A stretch of 64,000 nt of DNA. Origin: Guyanagaster necrorhizus (lineage: Eukaryota > Basidiomycota > Agaricomycetes > Agaricales > Physalacriaceae). This document shows, piece after piece, positions 35,101-45,204 of this stretch. The notes below the pieces were generated by a model. That model saw only the letters and a program-made list of their open reading frames with translations, searched no databases and was not told the DNA's origin. How positions within the stretch are numbered: the stretch's first letter is position 1; each line of letters opens with the position of its first letter. Both the position numbers and the translations under genes were made by a program. The stretch is taken from NCBI RefSeq assembly GCF_019112545.1, contig NW_025064899.1, positions 23,185 to 87,184 of the forward strand, read 5' to 3'.

Positions 35101-36990
35101 TGAATTCGCATTTCTCAGCTTTGAGGAAAAGTCAATGCTTCCTCATTCAAGATAGTACTTGTCACACTATACTTCGATGTTCCTCCTTGGTTTTGGTCAT
35201 AATGAGGATATCATCGAGGTAGATTGTGACCTTTCCAGTGGTGATGAGATCTTTGAAGATATCATTCATCATCCACTGGAAAGTGGCTGGTGAGTTCATG
35301 AGTCCAAAGAACATAACTGTCGGTTCGAACAAACCATGGTTAGTCCGAAAAGCAGCCTTCCACTCATCACCTTCTTTGATGCGCATATTGTTGTACCCCC
35401 ACCAAATGTCCAGTTTGGTGTAGTACTTGGCATCTCGGAGTTTGTCCATTAACTCCACAATCAAAGAAAGTGGATAACGATTCTTGATTGTCATCTCATT
35501 TAACTTCCGATAATCCTGTACTGGTCGGAGTTTCCCATCTTTCTTTTTGATGAAAAAGAAGGGTGATGCCATTGGTGACTTCGATGGTCGAATCCTCCCA
35601 CTGGATAAGTTTTCTTCTAAAAACTTGTCCAGTTCCTGTTGTTCATTATTGCTAAGTGGGTAGCACTTGCAATCTAGATTGGCATTTGCATTAGGAATTA
35701 ATTCAATAGCATGGTCCCAGGGTTTTGCATCTGATAGTTCATCGAAACTTTCTTTTTTGAATAGATCCTGATAGTCGCATGCCCATATTGGTACCATTTC
35801 CTCGAATGCTTTTTCCTCCTTTCCAGCATTAGCCTTTGCTGCTAGGTCATTAGCATGATGGACTGCCTGCATGTTAATGGCCCTTTGTAGGTCAACAGCA
35901 AGGATTGTCTCATCATCTTCTATTTCTTCATCCCATTGGTCCTCGGGATCTGCATCCAGTAATTCAAATGGGGTTTTCCAGCAATGGCATCGAGCAAAGA
36001 TGATGCATCCGGTTTTCCAATTGATCAGCGGATTGTGTCTGATTAGCCAATCATGACCAAGGAATATCTCCTTTGTTCCTAGGTCAGTTACTGCTAAATT
36101 GATTCATTCTGAATGATCACCAATAGTGAGCCTAAGCTCAACATATTCAGTGATCAATCTGGCTTGGTTTCTTGTACCATCTGCATTGTAGACTGGGATG
36201 GGTGCTGCTGTTGCCCTAGTGGGCAATTGATGCTTGTTGATGAAAGCTCAGTTGATGCTACTTCCCATGCAGCCACTGTCAATTAAGGCAGTGACAGCAT
36301 GGGTTGATCAGGATGTTAATGTCTCAATCTGTGCCTTGGCTAGTAAGTCTTTTCCCATTGACTTGGCTTGTTGGATGAATTTTTGAGGTCCATGTAATTC
36401 GTCAAGCCATTCGAGGGTGTGATATCATTCTGCAACTCGCATTCCAGTGATCATATCATCGATTACTTCCTCGGCTCAGGATTTGTGTACCCAGTTTTTG
36501 AGCACAGCCTTTGCCACTTCTTTGTCCTTGGCATTCCTAATGGCTCTCCAAGTCCATTCGGTATCGAATGGCTTTAGCCACTCTGTGGGGTTCTCTACCC
36601 CTGTTCAGCCTGAAGGCAATTGAACCTGTTTTTTATTTTTAGTTTGATGAACTTTTGATGATGACATACCTTTGGGGCTCTCTGCCCCTCTTCAGCCCTT
36701 TGTCAGCACTTGAGTGGTAGAAGTCGATTCCTTAGGTGATTCTGGGTTCTGAGTAATGAGGTCGGGTATATTCAAATGCATGCATAATTTAGACATAGGG
36801 GTAGTAACTATAGAAGATAAAATGTCAGTCTGTCCAGCAGAATATGACCTGTTACTCTTGTCCTTGGCTGAGACAGTCGAATTGCTTACTGCTCGGCCCC
36901 ATCTTTTACCTCCTTGGGTTTGTCATCATCCCTGAGGTCCTGTTCTTCCTTGGTCAGTGTGGCAATCTGTGCCCTGATATCCTCCCACAT
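32164..36990 (-). pseudogene. Element 1 pol: protease, RT, RNase H, integrase, chromodomain
   Basis: Protease near 36200-36300 (ALIDSGC). RT is the open frame 35872-35162, with [19 protein letters not shown], the KLD...WGYNN block and the active-site YLDD. RNase H lies in 34.5-34.95 kb. Integrase spans about 34.2-33.1 kb, with AYHPQTDGQMEW and HNNRIHS. A C-terminal chromodomain is near 33010-32940 (YLVSWKGYRPESNQWV). The tail continues to 32164 but is split by the solo LTR. The frame is kept over kilobases but is cut by TGA at 36476, 36248, 36104, 33815, 33722, 33506, 33500, 33479, 33353, 33119, 33026 and 32915, with one TAG at 32909. Arg-to-Trp and Arg-to-His changes (DIWWGYNN, TNHGLFEP) fit the same CpG decay. 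It would copy and integrate the element if intact. Confidence 0.88.
32449..32882 (-). mobile_element. Solo LTR of a related gypsy family (434 bp)
   Basis: TG...CA ends and a perfect GTGTC duplication (32444-32448 and 32883-32887). It splits the C-terminal coding tail of element 1 pol, so it arrived after element 1. It holds many CpGs, unlike its surroundings. Its tail is similar to the LTR at 44723-45188. Its primer-matching segment (32599-32611) is an exact reverse complement of element 1's primer site. Confidence 0.9.
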
Positions 36991-36999
36991 GCGTTTATT

Positions 37000-39836
37000 C
37001 TTCTTCTCCAGGCAATTCTGTGCCATGTGGCCTGGTCAGCCACAATTGAAGCACTTCCCCTTCTTCTTGAGCGATCCATGTTGATCTGCTTACCCATTCT
37101 GGTACTTGGACCCTTACCAGTTTGCTTCCTGTCATTCTGGGAAGTTGGGGCTGAGCCACCAGGCCTGGCAGACATGGTCGCATGGGAGATGGAGGGCTTC
37201 AAGCTCTGTCCCTGGTATCTGTGCTGATCCCACAGGTTCATCGCTTCTGCCTTCTGTCACTGTTGTTCCTGCCACATGAGGACGATTCATGCCTTCCAAT
37301 CATCATAGCCAACTGGAACACTATGGCCGAGGTCTGAAATAGTCTTTAGATAATGAGGCAGAACTCCCCACTTCATATACTCGACCATTCGTCCTGAGTC
37401 AGTCACATCCTCCTGGATCCCAGCGAGCTTTCCGAGTTGTTCTAACTTGTCGAAGTAGTCTGGTGCTGCCTTGTCACTCATCTTGTACTCCTTCATCTTT
37501 GACTTGTGGACTTCTCGTACTGCTGGATCTGTGAACTTGTCTCGGATCATCTGCTTTAGTACTGCCCAGGCAGGGTACCAGTGATGTTGTCAGGTAGTTG
37601 ACCAGAAGTTAGGGGCCAGTAGTACCCACCATACTTTTGCCTTGTCTTTGAAGTAGGTGGTGGTGTAGTTTACCTTGTACATGTCATGGAGGAAGTACGA
37701 GGTGAAAACCTGGAAGTATTGGTCACAGTCCATAAGGAAGTGGTCTATATTGTCTGAAGCCCCTTTGAAAGGAAGGAGCTCCCACCCAAGCATCAGTTTG
37801 ATGTTTAATATATATGCCTTTGGATCAAGAGGCGACATCAGATTCAGGGGTTCCCCCCCAGGGGGACCAGCCCAATCTGTCGGAGGCCCTGGAAAGAAAT
37901 GTAGGGATTCATCATCGGTGATAGGACTTCTTGGAGTTGCTGGTCCTTCTTTTCGGATGATTCTCCCATCTTTGATGGTCCACCCCTGTGTCATTGCTTT
38001 GGGGTCATCCTTCTTGACATCAGTCGGAACTGATCCACTCTCTTCAGCTTCATCGGGTGGTGGTTGCCCTGCCAGTAATTGGCTCTCTTTGCTGGTCCAG
38101 GGGTTTGGGTGATGGGTTCTTGGCTGTCCATAAGATCGAGCCAGCTGAGATGCCATGCTGCAGATGGCCAATGTAGTGAGTGAATACCTTGATGTCGCTG
38201 TTTGAATTAAGGGTGTGGTCCACCCTGTTGACTTTGGCAGCATCATGCTCAGCATCCATGGCATTGGTGCCTCCTGTTTGCCAAATCTTGGTCAGTATGG
38301 TGGCATTGCCATCATCTGATAATGTAAAAAACACTGATTGAAATTAAAAATGGCATGCTCAGTCGCAGCATACTGTAAAATTTCCTCCCACTCAACAGGG
38401 TCAGCAGTGGTATACCTTCGTCCCAGAGATGATCGTAGCCAGACATCATCCTTCCATAATTTGGCTACCTGCTCTTAGTATAGCTGAATAAACTCTTCTT
38501 CCTGCACCTCTCATTCCCAACATTTCTTCTCCTGTTCTTGGTGCATGGTCATGCTGATGATACTTCCCCATTCAAGGATGGGGTCCACCATCTGGCTGCC
38601 TTGGTCCTCCTCCTCAGCCTCATTGTCCTCTTTGACCCTCTTGTCGGTGGTCCCCCCGAGGAGGGAACTGCCTTGCTGGTCGAAGGTTCGTAGGTTGGGG
38701 CTGAGTACTTGACTTGGCATCATTGGGTCCGGGTCAAGGAGTAGGCTCCCGGTCAGGCTGCTCCTCTTCTCCTTCTGCTGGCAGTGCCACTGCTCTGTGA
38801 TACCAGCAGAAGTTTCTATAGAACTGGGAATGAAGGAAGAGGGCAGCAATTGGCCTGTCAAGGACCCTTTTGAGGTCCCCAGTGGGGTTAATATGCTCAT
38901 CGCTGCCCCCGATTGATCCCTGGTCTGATGGTATTCTATCTCCCCTGATAGGGATATCATCAGTTTCAGTGATGGTGTCGGTCCCATATGATAACGGGTG
39001 GTCATCATCAAGGAGTGTCAGCTCCTCTTGGTGGTAGTCATCGGCATGGATGACTCCGGCAACTGGCCCAGTCCAGGAGTCAGGCTTGCTGGCAGGAGTG
39101 GCAGGTTCCCAGAATGGAGAGTCAGGAGTGCTGATTGGGGTATGACTGGCCTGGCGGTCAGTCCATATCTGTCCCTCGAGGAACTGGGCAAGGGATTGGG
39201 GGGTTTGTCGTATTGAGTCTGGTATCACTGGATTATGCCTTGGTAGGTGTGTGGTTCCTTCTCGCTCCAGTCTACTGGCTGCCCTTGATGCTGCTTGCCA
39301 GTATTAGACCTCATTCCTGTTGGTGTCATCGAAGTAAGAGTCGGGACTACTGACCCTTGTTCCCCTTCTACTACTCCTTGTTGAGGAGGCCTGTCGGGGT
39401 TGGTGCCTTCCAGCACTTCTGGGGCTTGGAGCCACCCGAATGGCATCCAAGGAGTCTCTAGCCTGGTGCCCAATTCCAGACTGGGTGATGGTTGTTCTTG
39501 ATATAGTGATGCTTCGGTCAGGGGAGGGGATGGGGGTGTCAGATCAGGGTCATCGAAACCCTGTAGCCCAAGGGTTTCCAGGGTCTCAGACAATTGCTGA
39601 TGGGGGTCTTGGGGGGTATTCATGTTGCTGCTGCTGCTGCTCCTCTTTTCTAGAATGCCCTTCAGTTGAGCCCCTAGGCTCGTCTTCTGTTTCTTCAGGG
39701 TGTTGGATGGAGTTTTGGACAGAGGCAGAGATGTCATGGAGGGGGAGGTCTGGTGTGACATTTCAGAGGATTGTATGGATATGCTGGAACTCTTGGTAGT
39801 GTCAAATGGCCCAGGCAGTAATAGATTGGCATCCAT
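37000..39836 (-). pseudogene. Element 1 gag
   Basis: Starts near 39836 (MDANLLLPGP) with a Ser/Pro-rich N-terminus including a short poly-Ser run. After a frameshift near 39228 and another near 38800 comes the conserved capsid-like part (frames 38264-37590 and 37550-37287: YKVNYTTTYFKDKAKVWW, FTDPAVREVHKSKMKEYKM). It ends in a CCHC zinc knuckle near 37065-37020 (CFNCG, stop, PGHMAQNC), where TGA at 37036 replaces a residue that is Gln in the elements 2 and 3. Other stops: TGA at 38511, 38292, 37590, 37287 and 37257; one TAA near 38475. Confidence 0.85.
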
Positions 39837-39990
39837 GGCACAGCTGTATGATCACCAATAAACTGATCAATGTTCCAATGATAGAAGCCAAGAGTTCAAA
39901 GAACTCATGAGTAAAGTTTGGGTCAGACAGATTTAAGGCAGGGGGCATTCAGTTTCTCAGCACAGTTGGGCCTGAGAAAGAGAAGCAAGA

Positions 39991-40003
39991 AGCTTCGAGC
40001 TAA
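39991..40003 (-). promoter_or_regulatory. Element 1 primer-binding site (self-priming type)
   Basis: In element sense TTAGCTCGAAGCT follows the 5' LTR by one base. It is the exact reverse complement of the segment at 32599-32611 in the solo LTR and has one mismatch to element 1's own LTR segment (31765-31777 and 40161-40173). There is no tRNA-like TGG start, so priming by the transcript's own 5' end, as in Tf1, is likely. Confidence 0.7.
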
Positions 40004-40004
40004 T

Positions 40005-40522
40005 TGTTAAGCCCAAACTCCATGTGACTATTAACACATGATAAACAGTTCAGAACCTCACACTTTGGGTTTAGACTGACTGAGTTCACTGATGTGTTAA
40101 CAGAGGTGTGTTGTCAAGGTGTTTGCAAATTGCTCGAGATAGGATGGTAGAGAATAAACTTTAGCTTGAAGCTGGGATATTACAGTGAGAGCTACACTAC
40201 TTAAATACTGTTCTGTTATCATACTATAAATAAATGTTCACAAAAGCTGTTGTCTGCTGTGGAGCTATTTCCCCCACTGTTGCCAGGCTCTCCACAAAAG
40301 CTGTTGTACTGCTGTTGCTGCACTGCAATTTAGAGACATAAGGAGCATTGTCTCTCTCTTCACAGCACACAGCAGTGCAATAGGAGAGTGACCGACTTGG
40401 GTGCTGAGTTAAGCGTTCCCACGGTCCTAAGCACTGGCCTAAGCACTCTGACTAAGCAAAGATAGGGGTCATTTCTGAGGAAAGAGAAAAGAAAATAGAA
40501 AGAAAATAGAAAAATCATAACA
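40005..40522 (-). repeat. Element 1 LTR (5' LTR in element sense), 518 bp
   Basis: Pair of 31609-32126. The differences are all transitions; this copy has CA or TG at four or more places where the other keeps CG. Confidence 0.93.
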
Positions 40523-41800
40523 CTTTGATAGTGAGATGCATCCACTGAAAAGGTTTTCATCTAGGAATTTGTCAAGCTCTTGTTGCTTATTGTTGTGAAG
40601 TGAGTATGTTTTGCAGTCCAGATTGGCATTTGCATTGGGGATTAGCTCAATAGCATGATCTCAAGGCTTCAGGGTGAGTAGCTCATCAAAACTGTTCTTG
40701 TCAAACAGGTTCCAATAGTCTCATACCTATTCAGGCAGTATCTCTTCAAACATCCTTTCCTCCTTTCCTGCATTGGCCTTCACTGCCAAGTCATTGACAT
40801 GATGCATGGCTTGAATATGTATGGCCTTTTGCAGATCTATGGCAAGAATAGTTTCACTGTCCTCTATTTCTTCATCTCACTGGTCTTCAGAGTCTTCATT
40901 GGATAATTCAAATGGAATTTTCCAACATTGGCATCTTGTGAATGTTATGCAGTCAGTCTTCCAGTTGATGATGAATTAGCCAATCAGGATCAAGAAAAAT
41001 TTCCTTGGTTCCTAGATCAGTGATGGCTAAGTCAATTCTTTCAGAATGGTCTCTGATTGTGAGCCTAAACTCAACAAATCCTGTGATTGAAGTGGCTTGG
41101 TTCTTGGTTCCATCTGCATTATAGACTGAGATTGGGGCTGCAGTTGCCTGAGTGGGAAGATCATGCTTGTTGACAAAAGTGCAATTGATTCAACTACCAG
41201 TGCAACCACTGTCAATTAGAGCAGTGACCATGCAAGCATGTTGAGATGTGAGTGTCTTGATTTGAGCCTTGGCCAAGAGGTCTTGACCCAGGGTTTTGGA
41301 CCATCAGATGTACTTCTTTGGTCTGTGGAGTTCATTGAGCCACTCCAAGGCTCAGCACCACTCCACCTTCTTTATCCCATTGATCATCTTGTCAATCACT
41401 TCTTCAGCCCAAGTCTTGTGTACCCAGTTCTTGAGCACTGCTTTGGCCATTGCTTTGTCTCTTGTGTCCTTGATGGCTTGTGAAGTCCATTCAGTATTGA
41501 ATGGCTTTAGCCAGCCAATGGGGCTCTCTGCCCCTGTTTAGCCTGTAGGCAGTTGAGTCTGATCCTTAGGCGATTCCAATGTTTGAGTGGTAGTGTCAGG
41601 TATATTTGAATGCATGCATAATTTAGACATAGGTAATACTACAGAAATAATATCAGTCCATCCAGCATCTGCTTGTGACACACCACTCAATATGCTGGCA
41701 GAGTCAGCAGAATCACTTACTGCTCAGCCCCATCTTTTACCTCTTTGACCTTGGTATCCAATCTGAGGGCTTTCTCTTCCTTCTGTAACTTGACAATTTG
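40523..41800 (-). pseudogene. Element 2 pol, N-terminal part (RT start, protease)
   Basis: Begins with the duplicated CTTTG and continues element 2's RT (its remainder is at 31466-31603). Protease is near 41200 (LIDSGCTGS, then TGA, INCTF), with the SERIDLAITDLGTKEIF block near 41040. CpG is almost absent. The Arg in the SER block is AGA, aligning with TGA in element 1 and CAA in element 3. Confidence 0.8.
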
Positions 41801-44722
41801 CACCTGGATGTCTTCTCAGGTGTGCTTGTTCTTCTTCTGCAGACAGTCCTATGCCATATGACACTTTTGGCCACAGTTAGAGCACTTCTCCTCCTTCTTG
41901 AGCTGATCTACATCTGTTGGCTTATCTGTTCTGGTAAATATTATGCCCATACCAGTTTTCTTCTCACTGTAGGAGAAAGTTGGGACTAAGCTGCCAGGCT
42001 TAGTGGATGTATTCATACTGGAGGTAGTGGATTTCATTCTCTGCCTCTGGTGCTTCTGCCCACCAGAGGAAAGGGTAATCTGCTCAGCCTTCTATTGCTG
42101 TCTTTCTCTATACATGGTGATGATGCACTCCTTCCACATGTCATACTCCTTCAGAATATTTTGGCTGAGGTCTGAGATTATTTTGAGATAGGAGGGCAGT
42201 GCTCTCATCTTCATGAATTTGACCATCCAGCCAGTGTCTGTGAAGTCATCCTGGACTCCAGCAAGTTTACTGAGTTATTCCAGCTCATCAAAGTATTTGG
42301 TGGCCAGCTTGTCTCCCATCTTGTATTTCTTCATCTTTTGCTTATGGATTTCCTGTATAGCAGGGTTCATGAACTTGTCAATGATTAGCTGTTTCATTAC
42401 CAGCCACAAGGGTAGTTGATGATGTTGTCATATGGTGGACCAAAACATGAGAGCTAGGAGTGTCCACCACATCTTCATCTTGTCTTCCATGTGGATGGTG
42501 GCAAAGGTTACCTTATACATGTTGAGCATAAAGTAAGAGGTGAAGACTTGGAAATATTGGTCACAGTTGGTAAGAAAACCGTCAATATCTTCAGATGCCT
42601 CTCTAAAGGAGCAAGATTCTCATACAAGGACTGGCTTGTAATTGAGAATTGTGGTGTTGGCCACAAGCACAGTCATGGGGTTCAGGATCCTGCCAAACAG
42701 TGGGATATTCCAGAAAGTCTGGGATCCTGGGAAGAAATGGAGAGAGCCATCATCAGTGATAGGACTCTTCAGTGGCAATGCCTTCTTGCACATGATGTGC
42801 CCATTCTGGATCATGAACCTGAGTTCTACTGCTTTGGGACTGTCTTCCCTGGGTGCTGCAGAGGCTTGTCCACTGCCTTCAGCTTCATTAGGTGGAGGTT
42901 GCCCAGCAAAAGGGTGGTGCATTGGCTGGGCCCACAGGTTCTGATATAGATTCCTCAGCTGAGATTGGCTTTGCATTAGCTGAGATGCCATGCTACAAAC
43001 AGCTGAGGTTGCAAAGGAATATCTTGATGATGATGTTGTTCAGATGGACAGTGCTATGTAGACAGCTCAACTGGATGCCACACTCAGTGTCTATGGCATA
43101 GATTCAATATTGAACTTAGACTGGTATGCCAATAGTGGTGCTAGTTGGATTCCTAAATGCTTTTTATTATAAATAAAAATGGCCTGCTCAGTGGCTGGAT
43201 ATTGTAAAATGTCTGTGCACTCAACTTTGTCAGCAGCAGTATATCTGAGTCCTATGGATGACACCAACCAGGTGTCATCTGACCATAAGGTGGCTGCACC
43301 CTCCTGGTACAGCTATAAAAACTCACTCTGGCACTTCTCCTATGCCTTCCTAGCCAATTCTTCTTCCATCAGTCATTGTATGAATGTATTGCCCCACTCA
43401 GAGAGAGGGGCCTCTGCCCCTGCCTTGTCAGGTCTCTTGTCATCCACCTCAGTCCCCTCAAGGAGAGAACTGTCATCAAGTGGGTTGTAGATCTCTGGGG
43501 CATACTGGCTGCTGCTGCTGCTGCTGCTGGATGCTGGGTCTGGCATCACTGGATCCAGAGCAAGGAGGAGAATGCTCTCCTCACTGCTGCTCCTCAACAC
43601 TAACTCTTGCTGCTTCTGCTGCTATTGTTCTGTGATATTGGCAGAAGTTCTGATAGAAGTGAGGTCAGAGAAAGAGATCTGCAATGTGTCTGTCCAGGAC
43701 ACACTTGAGATCTCTGGTGGGGTCGATGTGCTCATTATTGCCTCTGAGACTTCCATACTCACTGGGTAGTCCTCCACTTCAGACTGAAATGTCATCTGTT
43801 TTGGCAATTGAGTTGGTCTCATAAGATAACAGACAGTCATTGTCAAGGTTGAGTAATGCTCATTGGTGGACATTGTTCATGTGGATAATGCCTTTGGGGT
43901 GTACAGCTCATGAGTCAGGCTCAGAGATGGCAGGAGTGCTAGGTTCCCAGAACAGAGTGTCAGAAATGCTGTTGATGGTGGTGCTGATAAGGGTGCCAGT
44001 TCCAGGGCATCCAGAGCCCCTTCTCCAGTCTGCTGCATTCTGAGCTCAGAGATACTATCTGAAGAGGGTGTTCTCTCTGGCTGCCCCATACTTGATACAT
44101 GCCTGCTCCTGGACATACTTGGTAAGGGAGTCATCACATTGAACTTTGTCCTCTGGAGAGAGAACTGGGTCAATGGGATTGGTTGGTTGTATCAGGCTTG
44201 GTGAGCCTGGTATGCTTCTTGTTCTGTAAGCCTCACAGCATCTCTCATAGTGCTCCAGTCAGTCTGCTTCTCTGGCAGTGGCCTGCCAGTATCTTTCTTT
44301 GGCCTCATTGTCATAGGCAAAGTAAGGGTCATCTGTTCAGATGATCTCAGTCCTTCTTTCTTTGCTGTCCTCACTCTGGTTTCTAACATATAGCTCCACA
44401 GGAAAGCTTTCTTTGCTTTCCATTGGAGTTGCATATAGGGATCTGTGATTGTCATTTGACCAGGGACTTCCATTCCCTTGAGCCACCCCAGGGGCATCAA
44501 GAGAGTCTCTGGTATAGCATTCAATGCCAGGCTCAGAGGGTGCAGTTGAGGGAGTTGCCCTTATTGTAGGGATGTGACTGACAATGTCTGCATGCTCAAC
44601 TTGCATGATAGGCATGTCAGGCCTTGGTCTTTGAAACCCTGTAGCCCAAGAGTTGCTATCATCTCTGATGATTGCTGTCAGGAGTCAGGGCAGATATCAA
44701 TGCTCTTCTTCTTCCCTAGGAC
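41801..44722 (-). pseudogene. Element 2 gag, cut at its N-terminus
   Basis: Zinc knuckle near 41905-41860 (CSNCGQKCHMA, then TAG, DC), where the usual Gly of KGH is Cys. Capsid-like part in 42.1-43.0 kb. A (CTG) run at about 43508-43530 encodes poly-Ser, as in element 1 gag. The frame is broken many times. At 44722 the sequence meets the LTR of element 3; the 5' LTR and primer site of element 2 are not present. A 540-bp part (42481-43020) has only about one CpG. Confidence 0.8.
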
Positions 44723-45188
44723 TGTTAGGCTCAAGCTGCACATGACCAACTGTAGCATGTGATAAGCTGACATGGCTTCATGTTCGAGCCTTCTGTCAGG
44801 GTTCACTAAGTGTACAGATGTTGGTTTCCAGTGCTTTAAGGCATTGTGTGACTAGCTCAAGAGTAGAATGATATGGAATAAACTTTAGCTCAAAGCTGGG
44901 TTTTACCAGCGAGAGTGAGCTCCTTAAATACTGTACAAGGTCTGCTAATAATACTACATACTTATTGTGTCTTCCTCTGTCCTTTGTGCTCATTGTACTG
45001 GAGCATCATTACCACATATAAAAAGGGTTGTGTGTCATCAGACAATGCTGTTATGTCAAAAGACAATGACAGACTCAGCTAGTTGTGATGACTAAGCCTC
45101 ATTGCATGGTCTTAAGCACTGGGTTTGGTGCTCTGACTAAGCATAAATAGGGGTTAAATCATAGAAAGGAAATAGAGAAATCATAACA
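44723..45188 (-). repeat. Element 3 LTR (3' in element sense), 466 bp
   Basis: TG...CA ends, followed by the polypurine tract at 45189-45204. The start-site segment 44885-44897 matches element 3's primer site exactly. It is strongly diverged from the LTR at 52404-52875 and closer to the solo LTR at 32449, and the flanks (AGGAC against CCTCA) are not a duplication. This suggests recombination between two elements rather than one simple insertion. Confidence 0.85.
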
Positions 45189-45204
45189 TTACCCCCTCCT
45201 TAAG

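Larger units (their letters stand above)
31609..40522 (-). mobile_element. Element 1: Ty3/gypsy chromovirus, 8.9 kb, inserted in element 2
   Basis: Two 518-bp LTRs, TG...CA ends, CTTTG target-site duplication, primer-binding site, polypurine tract (reverse complement of 32127-32142), gag with zinc knuckle, and pol in the order protease, RT, RNase H, integrase, chromodomain. It interrupts element 2's RT, whose halves continue at 31603 and 40528. It is inactive: many in-frame TGAs, one or more frameshifts, and a solo LTR inside pol. CpG content is intermediate between that of the older element 2 and the younger solo LTR. Confidence 0.93.

Noticed and set aside
32164..39836. Reassigned genetic code (UGA read as arginine) to explain the many TGA codons
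   Set aside because: The intact dioxygenase ends at TGA in the expected place, and sister elements show CGN, CAA or Trp/Cys at the same sites, which CpG transitions explain without recoding. Frameshifts and a dead protease in related copies also point to decay.
43376..43640. Overlapping frames with Leu/Ala/Cys runs near the (CTG) tract
   Set aside because: These are shadow frames of the poly-Ser region of element 2 gag on the other strand.
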